Source: an uncultured Pirellulaceae bacterium
Lineage (GTDB): Bacteria; Planctomycetota; Planctomycetia; Pirellulales; Pirellulaceae
Reading direction: 5' to 3'
DNA: 33,597 nt
Assembly (NCBI GenBank): GCA_938040995.1
Contig: CALHZT010000011.1
Coordinates: 1 to 33,597 of the forward strand
Shown here in pieces: positions 8,359 to 16,350 of the stretch (its first letter is position 1; every line of letters starts with the position of its first letter). The notes under the pieces are model-generated. The model saw nothing but the letters and a program-made list of their open reading frames with translations. It was not told where the DNA came from and did not search any database. The translations under genes were made by a program, and so were the position numbers.

Positions 8359-8407
8359 TTGAGAGGGTAGCGAGCGTTTGTTCGGCGTAAGAACTCGTTC
8401 GAATCGA

Positions 8408-9172
8408 CTAGGGATCCTGGCTTTCTTGCGTCTCACTCTGCTTGGCGGCCAATTGCTTATCAACGGCTTCCTTGTGCTTTTGCTCGCCTTCCGGCGTGGC
8501 CCGGCGTTTGTCCAACTCTTCGAGAATGCCGTGCGGGCCGTACACGAGTAAATTGTCACCCGGGCAAAGCATCGTTTGGCCTTTGGGGGCGCCCTGATAT
8601 CCGCCTTGCGATCGTTCGATACCCAGGACGAGGACGCCTTCGTCTGACAGTCGCAACTCCATCAGCGTCTTGTTCGCCATCCAGTTATCGTCGTTGACAA
8701 ACATCTGGGCGACCGTGAAATCATTCCCCAGCCGCAAGAGTCCGACGTAGTCGTTGATGTCGAGTCGCGTGAACCGTTTCAGGGCTTTCGTTATGTACTT
8801 TGAAAGTTGCCGATCGACCCATTTGCTGTGAGCAATGGCCCAAAGCGCAAAAATGCCCACGAACAAACCTGCGAGGCGTTCGACGAATCCAATCCCGGTC
8901 ACCTTGTCGAAACCGACCACCAGCGCGGACATCACCGTCACGATTCCCGCGTTTCCGAGCAGCATCAACGTCATGATGACTCGACGACGAACCGGGTTGT
9001 TGATAACGACTGCCGAATCGGGAGTCGTAAAGCCCGTGCCAGTGAATGCGGAACGGGCTTCGAAGCGGGCAAGGTCTCGCGACAGGCCTGTGAGCACAAG
9101 TGCCTCCGTGGCGACTCGTACCACAAGCAGCGAAAACATAATGGTGGCGAGCAGGATCGGGATGGCAAACAT
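8408..9172 (-). CDS. Membrane protein with C-terminal TrkA-C (RCK_C) domain
   Basis: The 254-residue protein has an N-terminal membrane part with about three hydrophobic helices (residues 3-25, 65-88 and 96-115). Residues about 148-228 form a TrkA-C/RCK_C-like regulatory domain (DFTVAQMFV, LMELRLSDEGVLVLGIER, GDNLLVYGPHGILEEL). RCK_C domains bind ligands and gate K+ channels or transporters. Between helices one and two sits ARSAFTGTGFTTPDSA, which resembles the pore-loop motif of Ktr/Trk potassium transporters, but the protein is far too small for a full Trk subunit. The tail is charged and probably disordered. It follows the citrate synthase gene by 13 bp on the same strand, suggesting co-transcription. 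Role in ion transport is inferred. Confidence 0.85.
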   Translation of the reverse strand: MFAIPILLATIMFSLLVVRVATEALVLTGLSRDLARFEARSAFTGTGFTTPDSAVVINNPVRRRVIMTLMLLGNAGIVTVMSALVVGFDKVTGIGFVERLAGLFVGIFALWAIAHSKWVDRQLSKYITKALKRFTRLDINDYVGLLRLGNDFTVAQMFVNDDNWMANKTLMELRLSDEGVLVLGIERSQGGYQGAPKGQTMLCPGDNLLVYGPHGILEELDKRRATPEGEQKHKEAVDKQLAAKQSETQESQDP

Positions 9173-9185
9173 CGTTGAACCTCCT

Positions 9186-10307
9186 CTACGCCCGCGAGCC
9201 GATCGCGATGACTTCGCGAAGGCCTTCGCCGGTGTAGTTAGCCCGTGGCCGAATGATGCGATTGTTGTCGTGCTGCTCGATTACATGCGCGCTCCAGCCA
9301 GTAACGCGGCTGACGACAAACAGCGGCGTGTAGAGAGGGATGGGCAGGCCCATGTAGCAGTAAAGTCTCGCACTCGGCCAGTCAAGATTTGGCGGCAAGC
9401 CCTTCTCGCCCGTGACAATCTCTTCAATCTTGTTCGCCATCTGTTCCATGTCTTCGCGGCCAACATCGGCTGCAAGTTCTGCGCAAAGCGACTTGAGATA
9501 CTTGGCTCGAGGATCGCCTGTTTTGTAAACGCGATGTCCAAAGCCCATGATCTTGACTTTGTTGGCGAGCGCGTTTCGCACCCAGGCTTCGGCTTTGTCA
9601 GGCGAACCGACTTCGGCGAGAACCTCCATGACGGCTTCGTTGGCTCCGCCGTGGAGCGGGCCTTTCAACGCCCCGATCGCTCCCGTGATCGACGAGTGGA
9701 TATCTGACAAAGTCGAACAGATGACGCGCGATGTGAATGCGGAAGCGTTAAATTCATGCTCCGCGTAGAGAATCAATGACACATCCATCGCCTGGATGTG
9801 TTTTTCGTTCGGCTTCTCGCCGTGCAACATGTACAGCACGTTGGCGGAAAAGGAGAGGTCCGGATCGGCTGCGACCGGTTCTTGTCCATTGGTGATTCGG
9901 TGTCTGGCCGCCATGATGACGGGCAACTGAGCCAGCAATCGTTCGGCCTTGGCGAGGTTGGCATCGTGGCTGTTGTCGGCAACCTGTGGGTCCCAATGAG
10001 CCAGCATGCTGGCTCCCGTCCGCATCACGTCCATCATCGGGACGTCCGATGGAATCGAACGCAGAGTCGCGATGATTGCGTCGTCGACTTTGGCGGCGGC
10101 AGACAATCGGCTGCGAAATGCCGTGAGTTGCTCACCGGTCGGTAGTTCGCCATGCAGTACCAGATAGGCGACTTCGTCAAAGCTGGTATTGGCGGCGAGG
10201 TCTTCAATTGCATAACCACGGTAGCGAAGTCCGCCTTCGATGGTGCTAATCGCCGTTTCGCCCGCGATTACGCCTTCGAGTCCAGGTCGATAGATCAAGT
10301 CGCTCAT
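9186..10307 (-). CDS. gltA: Citrate synthase
   Basis: The enzyme condenses acetyl-CoA and oxaloacetate to citrate in the cytoplasm, the entry step of the TCA cycle. The 373-residue length fits the shorter citrate or 2-methylcitrate synthase type (CitZ/PrpC-like) and not the longer E. coli-type enzyme. Signature blocks are GPLHGGANEAV with catalytic His219, GFGHRVYKTGDPRA with His258, and NLDWPSARLY with the catalytic Asp309. AEHEFNASAFTSR precedes them. The start ATG at 10307 gives MSDLIYRPGLEGVIAGET, a standard family N-terminus. A 2-methylcitrate synthase cannot be excluded from sequence alone, but no other propionate genes are nearby. It probably leads an operon with the TrkA-C gene. Confidence 0.95.
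   Translation of the reverse strand: MSDLIYRPGLEGVIAGETAISTIEGGLRYRGYAIEDLAANTSFDEVAYLVLHGELPTGEQLTAFRSRLSAAAKVDDAIIATLRSIPSDVPMMDVMRTGASMLAHWDPQVADNSHDANLAKAERLLAQLPVIMAARHRITNGQEPVAADPDLSFSANVLYMLHGEKPNEKHIQAMDVSLILYAEHEFNASAFTSRVICSTLSDIHSSITGAIGALKGPLHGGANEAVMEVLAEVGSPDKAEAWVRNALANKVKIMGFGHRVYKTGDPRAKYLKSLCAELAADVGREDMEQMANKIEEIVTGEKGLPPNLDWPSARLYCYMGLPIPLYTPLFVVSRVTGWSAHVIEQHDNNRIIRPRANYTGEGLREVIAIGSRA
9998..10015. repeat. 18-bp perfect palindrome inside citrate synthase gene
   Basis: GAGCCAGCATGCTGGCTC equals its own reverse complement. It lies in codons for the ASMLAH stretch, where sequence is free only at some positions, so it may be coincidental. Confidence 0.7.
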
Positions 10308-10765
10308 TGGGGTTCCTCGTCCGCTACGTCATTGGTTGTGATTTGTTCATCACATAGCGTAACGAAGTCACATTTTGGCGTGTAGGTGGCGCGGGGTTTG
10401 AGTGAGGGTTTCGTACTTTTTTTGGCGACGCAAGTTACAGATTGCAGAAAAATTGTCCCAGATGTTTCATTGACCGGATTCACCGGTGAACCGTTGAGAC
10501 AACGGTTCTACGTTCCCAATCGCGAGTGAATCGTGAGCCCCGAAAAGTGCCAAAGAGAATTGACAGAAGGTCAAAGAAAGCCCGCGGCACGATTTAAACA
10601 ACAGGACAGAAAAAATGAATAAGTCCAAACCGTGCGCGCGGGTGGAGGTAGCTTGAATTATCTCATTTCGTGACCAGATGACAAATTTGCGCGATAAACG
10701 TCGCGTTTGGACGTCCATTTCGCGTGCGTTGCTGTCAACTTGTCAGCGTCGGCGATTCGACGCGA
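10308..10765. other. Intergenic gap upstream of citrate synthase, with hairpin
   Basis: No gene is convincing; ORF 10467-10718 minus has no recognisable family. It includes the palindrome TTCACCGGTGAA (10479-10490) and the perfect 9-bp stem at 10488-10508. The promoter of the citrate synthase operon should lie in 10308-10450, where a T-rich stretch (GTACTTTTTTTGG) occurs. No promoter boxes are called. Confidence 0.6.
10488..10508. other. Perfect 9-bp hairpin between ACT and citrate synthase genes
   Basis: GAACCGTTG, loop AGA, CAACGGTTC, directly after the 12-bp palindrome TTCACCGGTGAA (10479-10490), which shares its last three bases. It sits downstream of the minus-strand ACT gene and upstream of citrate synthase. 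A terminator for the ACT gene is possible, but there is no immediate T-run on that strand. Confidence 0.65.
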
Positions 10766-11257
10766 TTACTCCACGTCGGAGAGATCATCTTCACGAATCA
10801 TCGTGAATTTCTTGTTTGCCAACGTATCGAGGCCCATTTCAATATTGTCGACCATGAGTGCGACAACAGGACGACCGTGAGGCCGCATGAGTAGCGGGTA
10901 GGCCTGAATGATGTTGACCTCGGCCTGAAGCAACGCTGTGCATACTCTCAATAACGGTTGGTGCCCGTCAGGCAATTCGACCCCGATCAAATCCGACTCG
11001 ATCAAAGCCAGACCGGCTCGCTCCAGAATTTCGCGACCCTGTTCAGGATGGCTGAGCAGGAATCGCACGAAAGCGCACTCCGACGAGTCGTTAATCGAGA
11101 AGGCAACGATGCGAACATTGCTGCCTTCGAATCGGCGGACGACTTCGAGAAGCTGACCGACCCGGTTCTCCAGGAAAACCGTGAATTGCCGGATTGTGGG
11201 GTAATCACGACCTCGCATCGTGGCAAAATCGGTTCCATTTCCCTCGCCAAAGCTCAT
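10766..11257 (-). CDS. Tandem ACT-domain protein
   Basis: I prefer the ATG at 11257 (MSFGEGNGTDF) over the longer ORF start at 11350, giving about 163 residues; the ATG at 11218 (MRGRDYPTIRQ) is also possible. Two ACT-like halves are visible. The first runs from RQFTVFLENRVGQLLEVVRRF through NVRIVAFSINDSSECAFVRFLL. The second carries VCTALLQAEVNIIQAYPLL and RPVVALMVDNIEMGLDTL. ACT domains bind amino acids or other small ligands. Stand-alone tandem ACT proteins are regulators, and some planctomycete members are labelled acetolactate synthase-related, though no catalytic domain is present here. The ligand cannot be inferred. It is monocistronic or leads toward the citrate synthase operon across a 458-bp gap. 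Confidence 0.85.
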   Translation of the reverse strand: MSFGEGNGTDFATMRGRDYPTIRQFTVFLENRVGQLLEVVRRFEGSNVRIVAFSINDSSECAFVRFLLSHPEQGREILERAGLALIESDLIGVELPDGHQPLLRVCTALLQAEVNIIQAYPLLMRPHGRPVVALMVDNIEMGLDTLANKKFTMIREDDLSDVE

Positions 11258-11406
11258 AGTTATCTTTCGGAGCTGTGAATTGGTCAGAGTGCCGCTTGTG
11301 CCAAGCGGCCAACGTGCGGTAACTATAGATGAAGCCAAAACTTGGGTCAATATTTTTCATCGGCGCCGTCGGGTTGACTCTTTCGCACTGATGACCAGGT
11401 TTGGCC

Positions 11407-11458
11407 CAATACTGCTCAACCGGGCGAAGCTCGTCGGCGAACCGATTGAGCAGTATTG
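11407..11458. promoter_or_regulatory. Strong 13-bp inverted repeat between divergent ACT and thioesterase genes
   Basis: CAATACTGCTCAA (11407-11419) and TTGAGCAGTATTG (11446-11458) are perfect inverse complements separated by 26 nt. One mismatch plus three more pairs extend the stem inward. It lies between the divergent genes starting at 11257 and 11537, so it could be an operator or structured leader element. No T-run follows, so it is not a typical terminator. Confidence 0.6.
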
Positions 11459-11496
11459 AGGTTTAGCCTCAACTACCTTCATCCTGCCAAGTCGCA

Positions 11497-11523
11497 AAAG
11501 TCACGAAAGTCACGAAAGTCACC
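11497..11523. repeat. 9-bp tandem repeat AAAGTCACG x3
   Basis: Three consecutive 9-mers AAAGTCACG, AAAGTCACG, AAAGTCACC end 13 bp before the likely start codon of the thioesterase gene. In the longer ORF they would encode KSRKSRKS, an unlikely N-terminus, which supports the later start. Confidence 0.85.
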
Positions 11524-11536
11524 AAGCTGGACCACT

Positions 11537-11926
11537 ATGGAACGAGAACACCGAATTGATATCCGCGTACGCTATCAAGAGACCGACGGGCAAGGACGAG
11601 TCCACCACGCCAACTATTTCACGTACTTCGAGATGGGGCGAGTCGAGATGTTGCGCGCTGCCGGTTACGACTATGGCGTGCTCGAGGATGAGGGCATTCT
11701 GCTGGTCGTTCACAAGATCGAATGTCAGTACTTTCTCGGTGCCAAGTACGATGACATTCTGACTCTGGTGACAAAGCTAAAGAGGATTACGCATGCCCGC
11801 TGCGAACATGAGTACGAGGTGCTTCGCGGTGAGGAACTTGTCGCGAAAGGGGCAAGTACGTTGGCTTGTGTGGATAGGTCGGGGCAGGTGAGGAGGATGC
11901 CGGAATGGATGGTTTTGGATGATTGA
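11537..11926 (+). CDS. Acyl-CoA thioesterase, YbgC/4HBT-like hot-dog fold
   Basis: The ATG at 11537 (MEREHRIDIRVRYQETD) gives 129 residues, the usual size of single hot-dog thioesterases; the ORF start at 11456 would add low-complexity residues from the 9-bp repeat. The signature RVRYQETDGQGRVHHANYFTYFEMGRVEMLR matches the YbgC/4-hydroxybenzoyl-CoA thioesterase family. The Asp of ETDGQG is in the position of the family active-site acid. Later segments VVHKIECQYFLGAKYDDIL and ITHARCEHEYEV also match the fold. It hydrolyses short or aromatic acyl-CoA thioesters; the natural substrate is unknown. The gene stands alone, divergent from the ACT gene and convergent with purM. Confidence 0.93.
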   Translation: MEREHRIDIRVRYQETDGQGRVHHANYFTYFEMGRVEMLRAAGYDYGVLEDEGILLVVHKIECQYFLGAKYDDILTLVTKLKRITHARCEHEYEVLRGEELVAKGASTLACVDRSGQVRRMPEWMVLDD

Positions 11927-11930
11927 AGCG

Positions 11931-11958
11931 AGTTGCGAGTTGCGAGTGACGAGTTGCG
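11931..11958. repeat. Heptanucleotide tandem repeat AGTTGCG x4
   Basis: The 7-mers AGTTGCG, AGTTGCG, AGTGACG, AGTTGCG follow the thioesterase stop codon by four bases. The third unit differs at two positions. It lies in the 70-bp gap between convergent genes. Confidence 0.85.
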
Positions 11959-11996
11959 AAGGGTGCGCGGTCGCAGGCTAAGGTCTAAGCTCCAGC

Positions 11997-13058
11997 CTAC
12001 GCCAGAGCGACCTTGCCATTGCCAGCCTTTACGGCGCCAATCTCGGCGGTTGGGAAGCCGCTTTCACGCAATAGATTGGCGATCTGATTGGCGTAGTACG
12101 AGCTGACAATGAAGACCAGCCCCACGCCCATGTTAAAGACGCGTTCCATCTCGGCAGATTCAATATCGCCAGTCTCTTGCAGCCATCCAAAAATCGGTGG
12201 GATGTCCCACGTGCCGCGTTTCAGCGACACGTCGACGCCCGGTGGCAAAATGCGTTCGAGATTTTCTTCCAGTCCACCGCCGGTAATGTGCGCGATTCCA
12301 TGCACCACATTCTTGACCGCGTAGTGACCGAGGACGTTGCGAACCGCGCGGGAATAAATAATCGTTGGTTCGAGCAATGCATCACCGACGGTTGCGCCAA
12401 GTTCGTCGATGTGATCATCTGCGGCATGTCCGCCGATCTCAAAAGCGACTTTCCTGGCAAGGCTGTAACCGTTCGAATGAAGTCCCGAAGCGGAAACTCC
12501 AAGCACAACGTCGCCGTCCGCAATCGACTTGCCATCGATCAGATTTTCCTTCTCGACGACTGCGACACAAAAACCGGCAAGGTCATAGTCGCCGGGCTGG
12601 TAGATGTCCGGCATGATGGCTGTCTCACCACCAAGCAACGCGCAATCGCCGTCGACGCACCCCTGACTGATTCCCTGCACGATCTGTTCGAGTAACGACG
12701 GGTCGTCCTTGCCCATCGCGACATAGTCGAGAAAAAAGAGCGGTTCGGCTCCTGTGCAAATGGCATCGTTCACGCTCATGGCAACGAGGTCGATGCCCAC
12801 GGTATCATGGCGACCGGTGAGACTCGCGACCTTCAGTTTGGTGCCAACGCCATCGGTGCAAGAAACAAGAACGGGGTTCTTGTAATTGCGAGCGAACAGC
12901 TTGTTCGCAAAATCGAGCTGGAATAGGCCGGCGAAACCGCCATCCTGTTTGATGACTCGAGGGCTGAACGTCCGATGCATCAGCTTCGGCAGCCGCGCCA
13001 TCGATTCACGATATACATCGAGATCGACGCCTGCGTCTTTATAAGTCGCCTTGGCCAT
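11997..13058 (-). CDS. purM: Phosphoribosylformylglycinamidine cyclo-ligase (AIR synthetase)
   Basis: PurM converts formylglycinamidine ribonucleotide to aminoimidazole ribonucleotide with ATP, the fifth step of purine synthesis, in the cytoplasm. The ATG at 13058 ([14 protein letters not shown]) gives the standard N-terminus and about 353 residues, the family norm; the track start at 13142 adds an unrelated tail. Conserved blocks include [49 protein letters not shown] and [18 protein letters not shown]. It is not clustered with other pur genes. It is divergent from glgX across about 440 bp and convergent with the thioesterase gene. All key motifs look intact. Confidence 0.97.
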   Translation of the reverse strand: MAKATYKDAGVDLDVYRESMARLPKLMHRTFSPRVIKQDGGFAGLFQLDFANKLFARNYKNPVLVSCTDGVGTKLKVASLTGRHDTVGIDLVAMSVNDAICTGAEPLFFLDYVAMGKDDPSLLEQIVQGISQGCVDGDCALLGGETAIMPDIYQPGDYDLAGFCVAVVEKENLIDGKSIADGDVVLGVSASGLHSNGYSLARKVAFEIGGHAADDHIDELGATVGDALLEPTIIYSRAVRNVLGHYAVKNVVHGIAHITGGGLEENLERILPPGVDVSLKRGTWDIPPIFGWLQETGDIESAEMERVFNMGVGLVFIVSSYYANQIANLLRESGFPTAEIGAVKAGNGKVALA

Positions 13059-13497
13059 GCGGCGTTCGTTTCCGTCTAATTGATTTGTTGGTGTGAAGGC
13101 CAAGCCCCAGATTTGCGAGCAAACCGCGAAGCGAACGAACAAGCGGATTGCCGATCTTGCCTCGATTACCTGGCTGTGGCGATTTTAGATTGCGTTTTGC
13201 CAAAGTGTCAACGATTCGCCTACACTTTCAGGTCGGCATGGCGACTGAAGTAATAATCAGACCATTCGCCATGGTTTGCCAGGCGGCGGCCGGATAAACC
13301 ACAACGGTACCGATGGCAATTTGTTCGTTACGCATCGCAAACTCACCGGCATTGGGACTCCTTTCGGGTCCGTTGCCAGCCTAATGACTATGTGGCAAAT
13401 TCCTCGAATTAAGGATGCTGTTTCAGACCCGACAACTTATCTGGTGGTACGGTTTGCCTGCTAGGCGCTCCATCAGAAGGTAATCGGGAAGTATTTG
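13059..13497. other. Divergent promoter region purM / glgX
   Basis: No gene is convincing in this 439-bp gap; the ORF at 13276-13464 has no recognisable features. Promoters for both flanking genes should lie here. TTGCCA (13197) and TACACT (13221) are 18 bp apart on the plus strand and resemble sigma-70 boxes, but planctomycete promoter consensus is uncertain, so this is only suggestive. Confidence 0.5.
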
Positions 13498-15573
13498 ATG
13501 TTAATGGTCCATCCGCATCCAGAACTACAGTTTCAACACAATTTGCCCTACGGGGCTCTGGTCCATGACCGAGGTGTGCAGTTCGTAGTGTACAGCCGGT
13601 CCGCGACCGAAATGCGGCTGTTACTCTACAACGACGTTAAGGATCTCGAACCCGACGAAGTCGTCGTGTTCAACCCCGAGAAAGATCGTTGGGGTGATAT
13701 CTGGAGTATCTTTGTACCGGAGATTCAAGCCGGCCAGCTCTATCACTTCCAGGCAGACGGTCCTTTCGAGCCGGAAGTCGGACATCGGTTCGATGGAACG
13801 GCGCGGTTGATCGATCCTTACGCCCGTGCTCTCGCTGGAACCTATCTGCCATCCGACGATGGAATTGTCCGTCCACCGAAATGCGTCGTGGTCGATGACT
13901 TTTTCGACTGGGAAGGCGATCGCCACATCAAGCGACCGATGTCTGAAACCATTATCTACGAAATGCACGTAGGTGGTTTGACTCGCAGCGATTCCAGCGG
14001 AGTCGAATATCCGGGTACTTACCTTGGCGTCATCGAGAAGATCCCATATTTGAAATCGCTCGGCGTCACCGCGGTGGAACTGATGCCGATTCACGAGTTT
14101 CCAATCTGCGATACCAACGGGAATCGAAGCGCTCGAAGTAACTACTGGGGTTACGACTCGATGGCGTTCTTCAGTCCGCATCGTGGATTCGCTTCGGGAA
14201 CCGAGCCGGCGGCGCAGGTTCGCGAGTTCAAAGAGATGGTCAAGGCACTGCACCAGGCGGGAATCGAAGTCATTCTCGACGTCGTCTACAACCACACGTG
14301 CGAAGGCAACGAGTTGGGGCCAACGATCAGCTTCAAAGGACTCGAAAATCGCGTCTATTACATGCTCGACCACGGCGGCAGCGCGTACAAGAACTTCTCC
14401 GGTTGCGGCAATACCGTGAACGGAAATCATCCCATCGTTCGCGAGATGATTTTCCATTCGCTGCGGCACTGGGTACACAACTACCACATCGACGGATTCC
14501 GGTTTGACCTCGCGTCCATCCTCAGTCGCGGTCGCAACGGCGATCTCGTCCCGAACCCACCGCTCATCGAAGCCATCAGTGAAGACCCAATGCTCGCTGA
14601 CACGAAGATTATCGCGGAAGCCTGGGATGCTGCCGGCGCCTATCAAGTCGGCTCGTTCGGCAACCTGCGTTGGGCAGAATGGAATGGCCGTTACCGGGAC
14701 GATGTACGGCGTTTTTGGCGAGGCGACACCGGCATGCTGGGTGCGTTCGCAACGCGACTTGCCGGTTCAAGCGACTTGTACCAATCGGGCGGTCGTCAAC
14801 CGTATCACAGCATTAACTTCATCACGTCGCACGATGGCTTTCCGCTCAACGATCTTCACAGCTACGTCGAGAAGCACAACGAAGCCAACGGAGAAGGAAA
14901 CCGCGACGGAGACAACAATAATCACTCGATGAATTATGGCGTTGAGGGGCCGACGAAGAACAAAGAAGTCGACGCGATTCGGGTGCGGCAAATCAAGAAC
15001 AATCTGGCGACGCTGCTCCTCAGTCAGGGCGTGCCCATGATCACTTACGGAGACGAGTGTCGCCGTACGCAACATGGAAACAACAACGCGTACTGTCAGG
15101 ACAACGAGATATCCTGGTTCGACTGGGACAAAGTCGAAGAGAACCAGTCGCTGGTCCGTTTCTTTCGGGAGCTTATCAAGTTCCGGCGAGAACAACCAAC
15201 GGTCAGGCGTACTGAGTTTCTTTCGGGCACCCAAACGGCGCTCCACGGTATTCGGGACGTGAGCTGGTTCAATCGACTGGGCACAGCCATCGACTGGAAC
15301 AGCAGCGAGCGGACGTTGACCTGTTTGTTGATGCCGCCCGACGCGAAAGAAGATCCGGAAGGCCTTGGTCGCGAACTATTGATCATGTTCAATCCGACTC
15401 CCGAACCTTGCGAGTTTATGCTTCCGACCATTGCCCGTGGGATTTCCTGGCGGATGAAGATCGACACGTCCGCCAAAAGTCCGGACGATATTTTCGAGTC
15501 CGGCAAGGGGCCGGTTCCGGCTTCGCGAATCATTTTGACCAGCCGGTCGATGTGCTGTTTCATCGCAGAGTAG
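13498..15573 (+). CDS. glgX: Glycogen debranching enzyme, GH13 isoamylase type (GlgX-like)
   Basis: The track starts at a TTG (13495). I prefer the ATG at 13498, with GGGAAG six bases upstream, giving about 691 residues, normal for GlgX. An N-terminal CBM48-like domain (residues about 15-115) is followed by the GH13 barrel. Catalytic residues (track numbering) are visible: nucleophile Asp338 in GFRFDLAS, acid/base Glu375 in IIAEAWD, and stabiliser Asp447 in ITSHDGF. DVVYNHTCEGNE is conserved region I. The enzyme cleaves alpha-1,6 branches of phosphorylase-limit glycogen in the cytoplasm. No other glycogen genes are in view. A maltooligosyltrehalose-type hydrolase is less likely given the GlgX-like order of blocks. 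Confidence 0.95.
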   Translation: MLMVHPHPELQFQHNLPYGALVHDRGVQFVVYSRSATEMRLLLYNDVKDLEPDEVVVFNPEKDRWGDIWSIFVPEIQAGQLYHFQADGPFEPEVGHRFDGTARLIDPYARALAGTYLPSDDGIVRPPKCVVVDDFFDWEGDRHIKRPMSETIIYEMHVGGLTRSDSSGVEYPGTYLGVIEKIPYLKSLGVTAVELMPIHEFPICDTNGNRSARSNYWGYDSMAFFSPHRGFASGTEPAAQVREFKEMVKALHQAGIEVILDVVYNHTCEGNELGPTISFKGLENRVYYMLDHGGSAYKNFSGCGNTVNGNHPIVREMIFHSLRHWVHNYHIDGFRFDLASILSRGRNGDLVPNPPLIEAISEDPMLADTKIIAEAWDAAGAYQVGSFGNLRWAEWNGRYRDDVRRFWRGDTGMLGAFATRLAGSSDLYQSGGRQPYHSINFITSHDGFPLNDLHSYVEKHNEANGEGNRDGDNNNHSMNYGVEGPTKNKEVDAIRVRQIKNNLATLLLSQGVPMITYGDECRRTQHGNNNAYCQDNEISWFDWDKVEENQSLVRFFRELIKFRREQPTVRRTEFLSGTQTALHGIRDVSWFNRLGTAIDWNSSERTLTCLLMPPDAKEDPEGLGRELLIMFNPTPEPCEFMLPTIARGISWRMKIDTSAKSPDDIFESGKGPVPASRIILTSRSMCCFIAE

Positions 15574-15761
15574 GCAGGGAATAGGCAAAAACAGGCGACA
15601 GATACCAGACGAACGAGCGGACTGCCCGCCCCGCCTCAAAGGGGTCGGGTATTCCATTCGTTGGCTCGACAGTGAATCTGGCGCACTTTAGCCTATCCGT
15701 CAGAGTCAGACTGCATGAGGAAGCATCGTATCGAATTTGTGGGTTAAAAAGCCCGAAGAGT

Positions 15762-15821
15762 CAGCGATAGCCGAACGTCCCGCTCTTTTGAGGTGCGGAC
15801 AACGAGTGCCAGCTATCGCTG
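15762..15821. repeat. 10-bp inverted repeat upstream of thioredoxin-like gene
   Basis: CAGCGATAGC (15762-15771) and GCTATCGCTG (15812-15821) are perfect inverse complements about 40 nt apart. They lie in the 294-bp gap between glgX and the thioredoxin-like gene, 47 bp before its start codon. The gap otherwise shows no gene. Confidence 0.55.
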
Positions 15822-15867
15822 CCGATGTAATTCTTGTTGTCAGGTCCCACTGCTGCAAGGATGTAAA

Positions 15868-16350
15868 GTGCATAAGACATATCTACGGCTTTTCGTTCTG
15901 GCCCTTTCTTTCGCCGTCGTTCACGGTGCAGCAGATGCTCAATCGGTTGTTGAAGACCCGGCGACGCAAAAGTCACGTATCGACTGGGTGAAAAGTTATC
16001 GTACGGCTCGCGAAAAAGGCACCGCCGCTTCTCGCCCTGTTTTTCTGTTTGTGACTTCGGAAGAGTGCTCCTACTGCAAGAAGATGGAGCGTGAGTCGCT
16101 TAAAAATCAATCGATCATCCGGAAGCTCAGCGCTGACTTTGTGCCAGCCCGATTGAAGCTCGACCCTGAAAGTCAGCTGGCACGTGAACTGAAAGTCACC
16201 ATGTTTCCGACGACGGTCATCATTGCTCCCGATGGGAAGATTGTTGACTATGTGCGTGGCTACATGAGCGGAGACAAGCTGACGGCATGTATTTCCAAAG
16301 CGCTGAAATCTGAGAAGCTCGCTCTTAACTCGGGCAAGAAAACTCGCTAG
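15868..16350 (+). CDS. Exported thioredoxin-like protein
   Basis: I place the start at GTG 15868, because AAGGA lies about seven bases upstream and it begins a good signal peptide (HKTYLRLFVLALSFAVVHGAADAQ). The ORF start at 15793 would put a Cys-rich, unlikely sequence before it. The mature protein of about 135 residues has a thioredoxin fold with the redox motif ECSYCKKME and the cis-proline loop MFPTTVII, followed by DGKIVDYVRGYMS. It resembles the thioredoxin_7/DUF255-like periplasmic group that reduces or isomerises disulfides outside the cytoplasm. Partners are not evident; the BBP7 gene nearby encodes a Cys-rich outer-membrane protein, so a link is conceivable but only inferred. Confidence 0.87.
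   Translation: MHKTYLRLFVLALSFAVVHGAADAQSVVEDPATQKSRIDWVKSYRTAREKGTAASRPVFLFVTSEECSYCKKMERESLKNQSIIRKLSADFVPARLKLDPESQLARELKVTMFPTTVIIAPDGKIVDYVRGYMSGDKLTACISKALKSEKLALNSGKKTR

Larger units (their letters stand above)
7953..8407. other. Intergenic gap with repeat copies A and B
   Basis: Apart from the two facing repeat copies, the gap holds a short heptanucleotide series at 8331-8358 (GCAAGTG, GTAGGCG, GCAAGCG, GCAAGCG). No gene is convincing. It lies between convergent genes, the DUF1080-ThuA gene on the plus strand and the TrkA-C gene on the minus strand, so transcription termination is expected here. No classical hairpin with a T-run is seen. Confidence 0.65.

Noticed and set aside
9998-10015. 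18-bp palindrome in citrate synthase as an operator
   Set aside because: It is fully inside conserved coding sequence and far from any start, so it is listed as a repeat without a function.
13197-13226. TTGCCA-18-TACACT as a sigma-70 promoter for glgX
   Set aside because: Boxes of this quality arise often by chance in 440 bp, the distance to the gene is long (about 270 bp), and the planctomycete consensus is uncertain. It is mentioned only as suggestive.
13621-14646. Long minus-strand ORF (341 aa) opposite glgX
   Set aside because: It is a shadow of a GC-rich, strongly conserved plus-strand gene, and its translation has no recognisable domain.
15761-15976. Minus-strand ORF with SYALYILAAVGPDNKNYIGSDSWHS as a fragment of a pilin-like gene
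   Set aside because: It is a faint resemblance only and overlaps the signal peptide of the well-supported thioredoxin-like gene.
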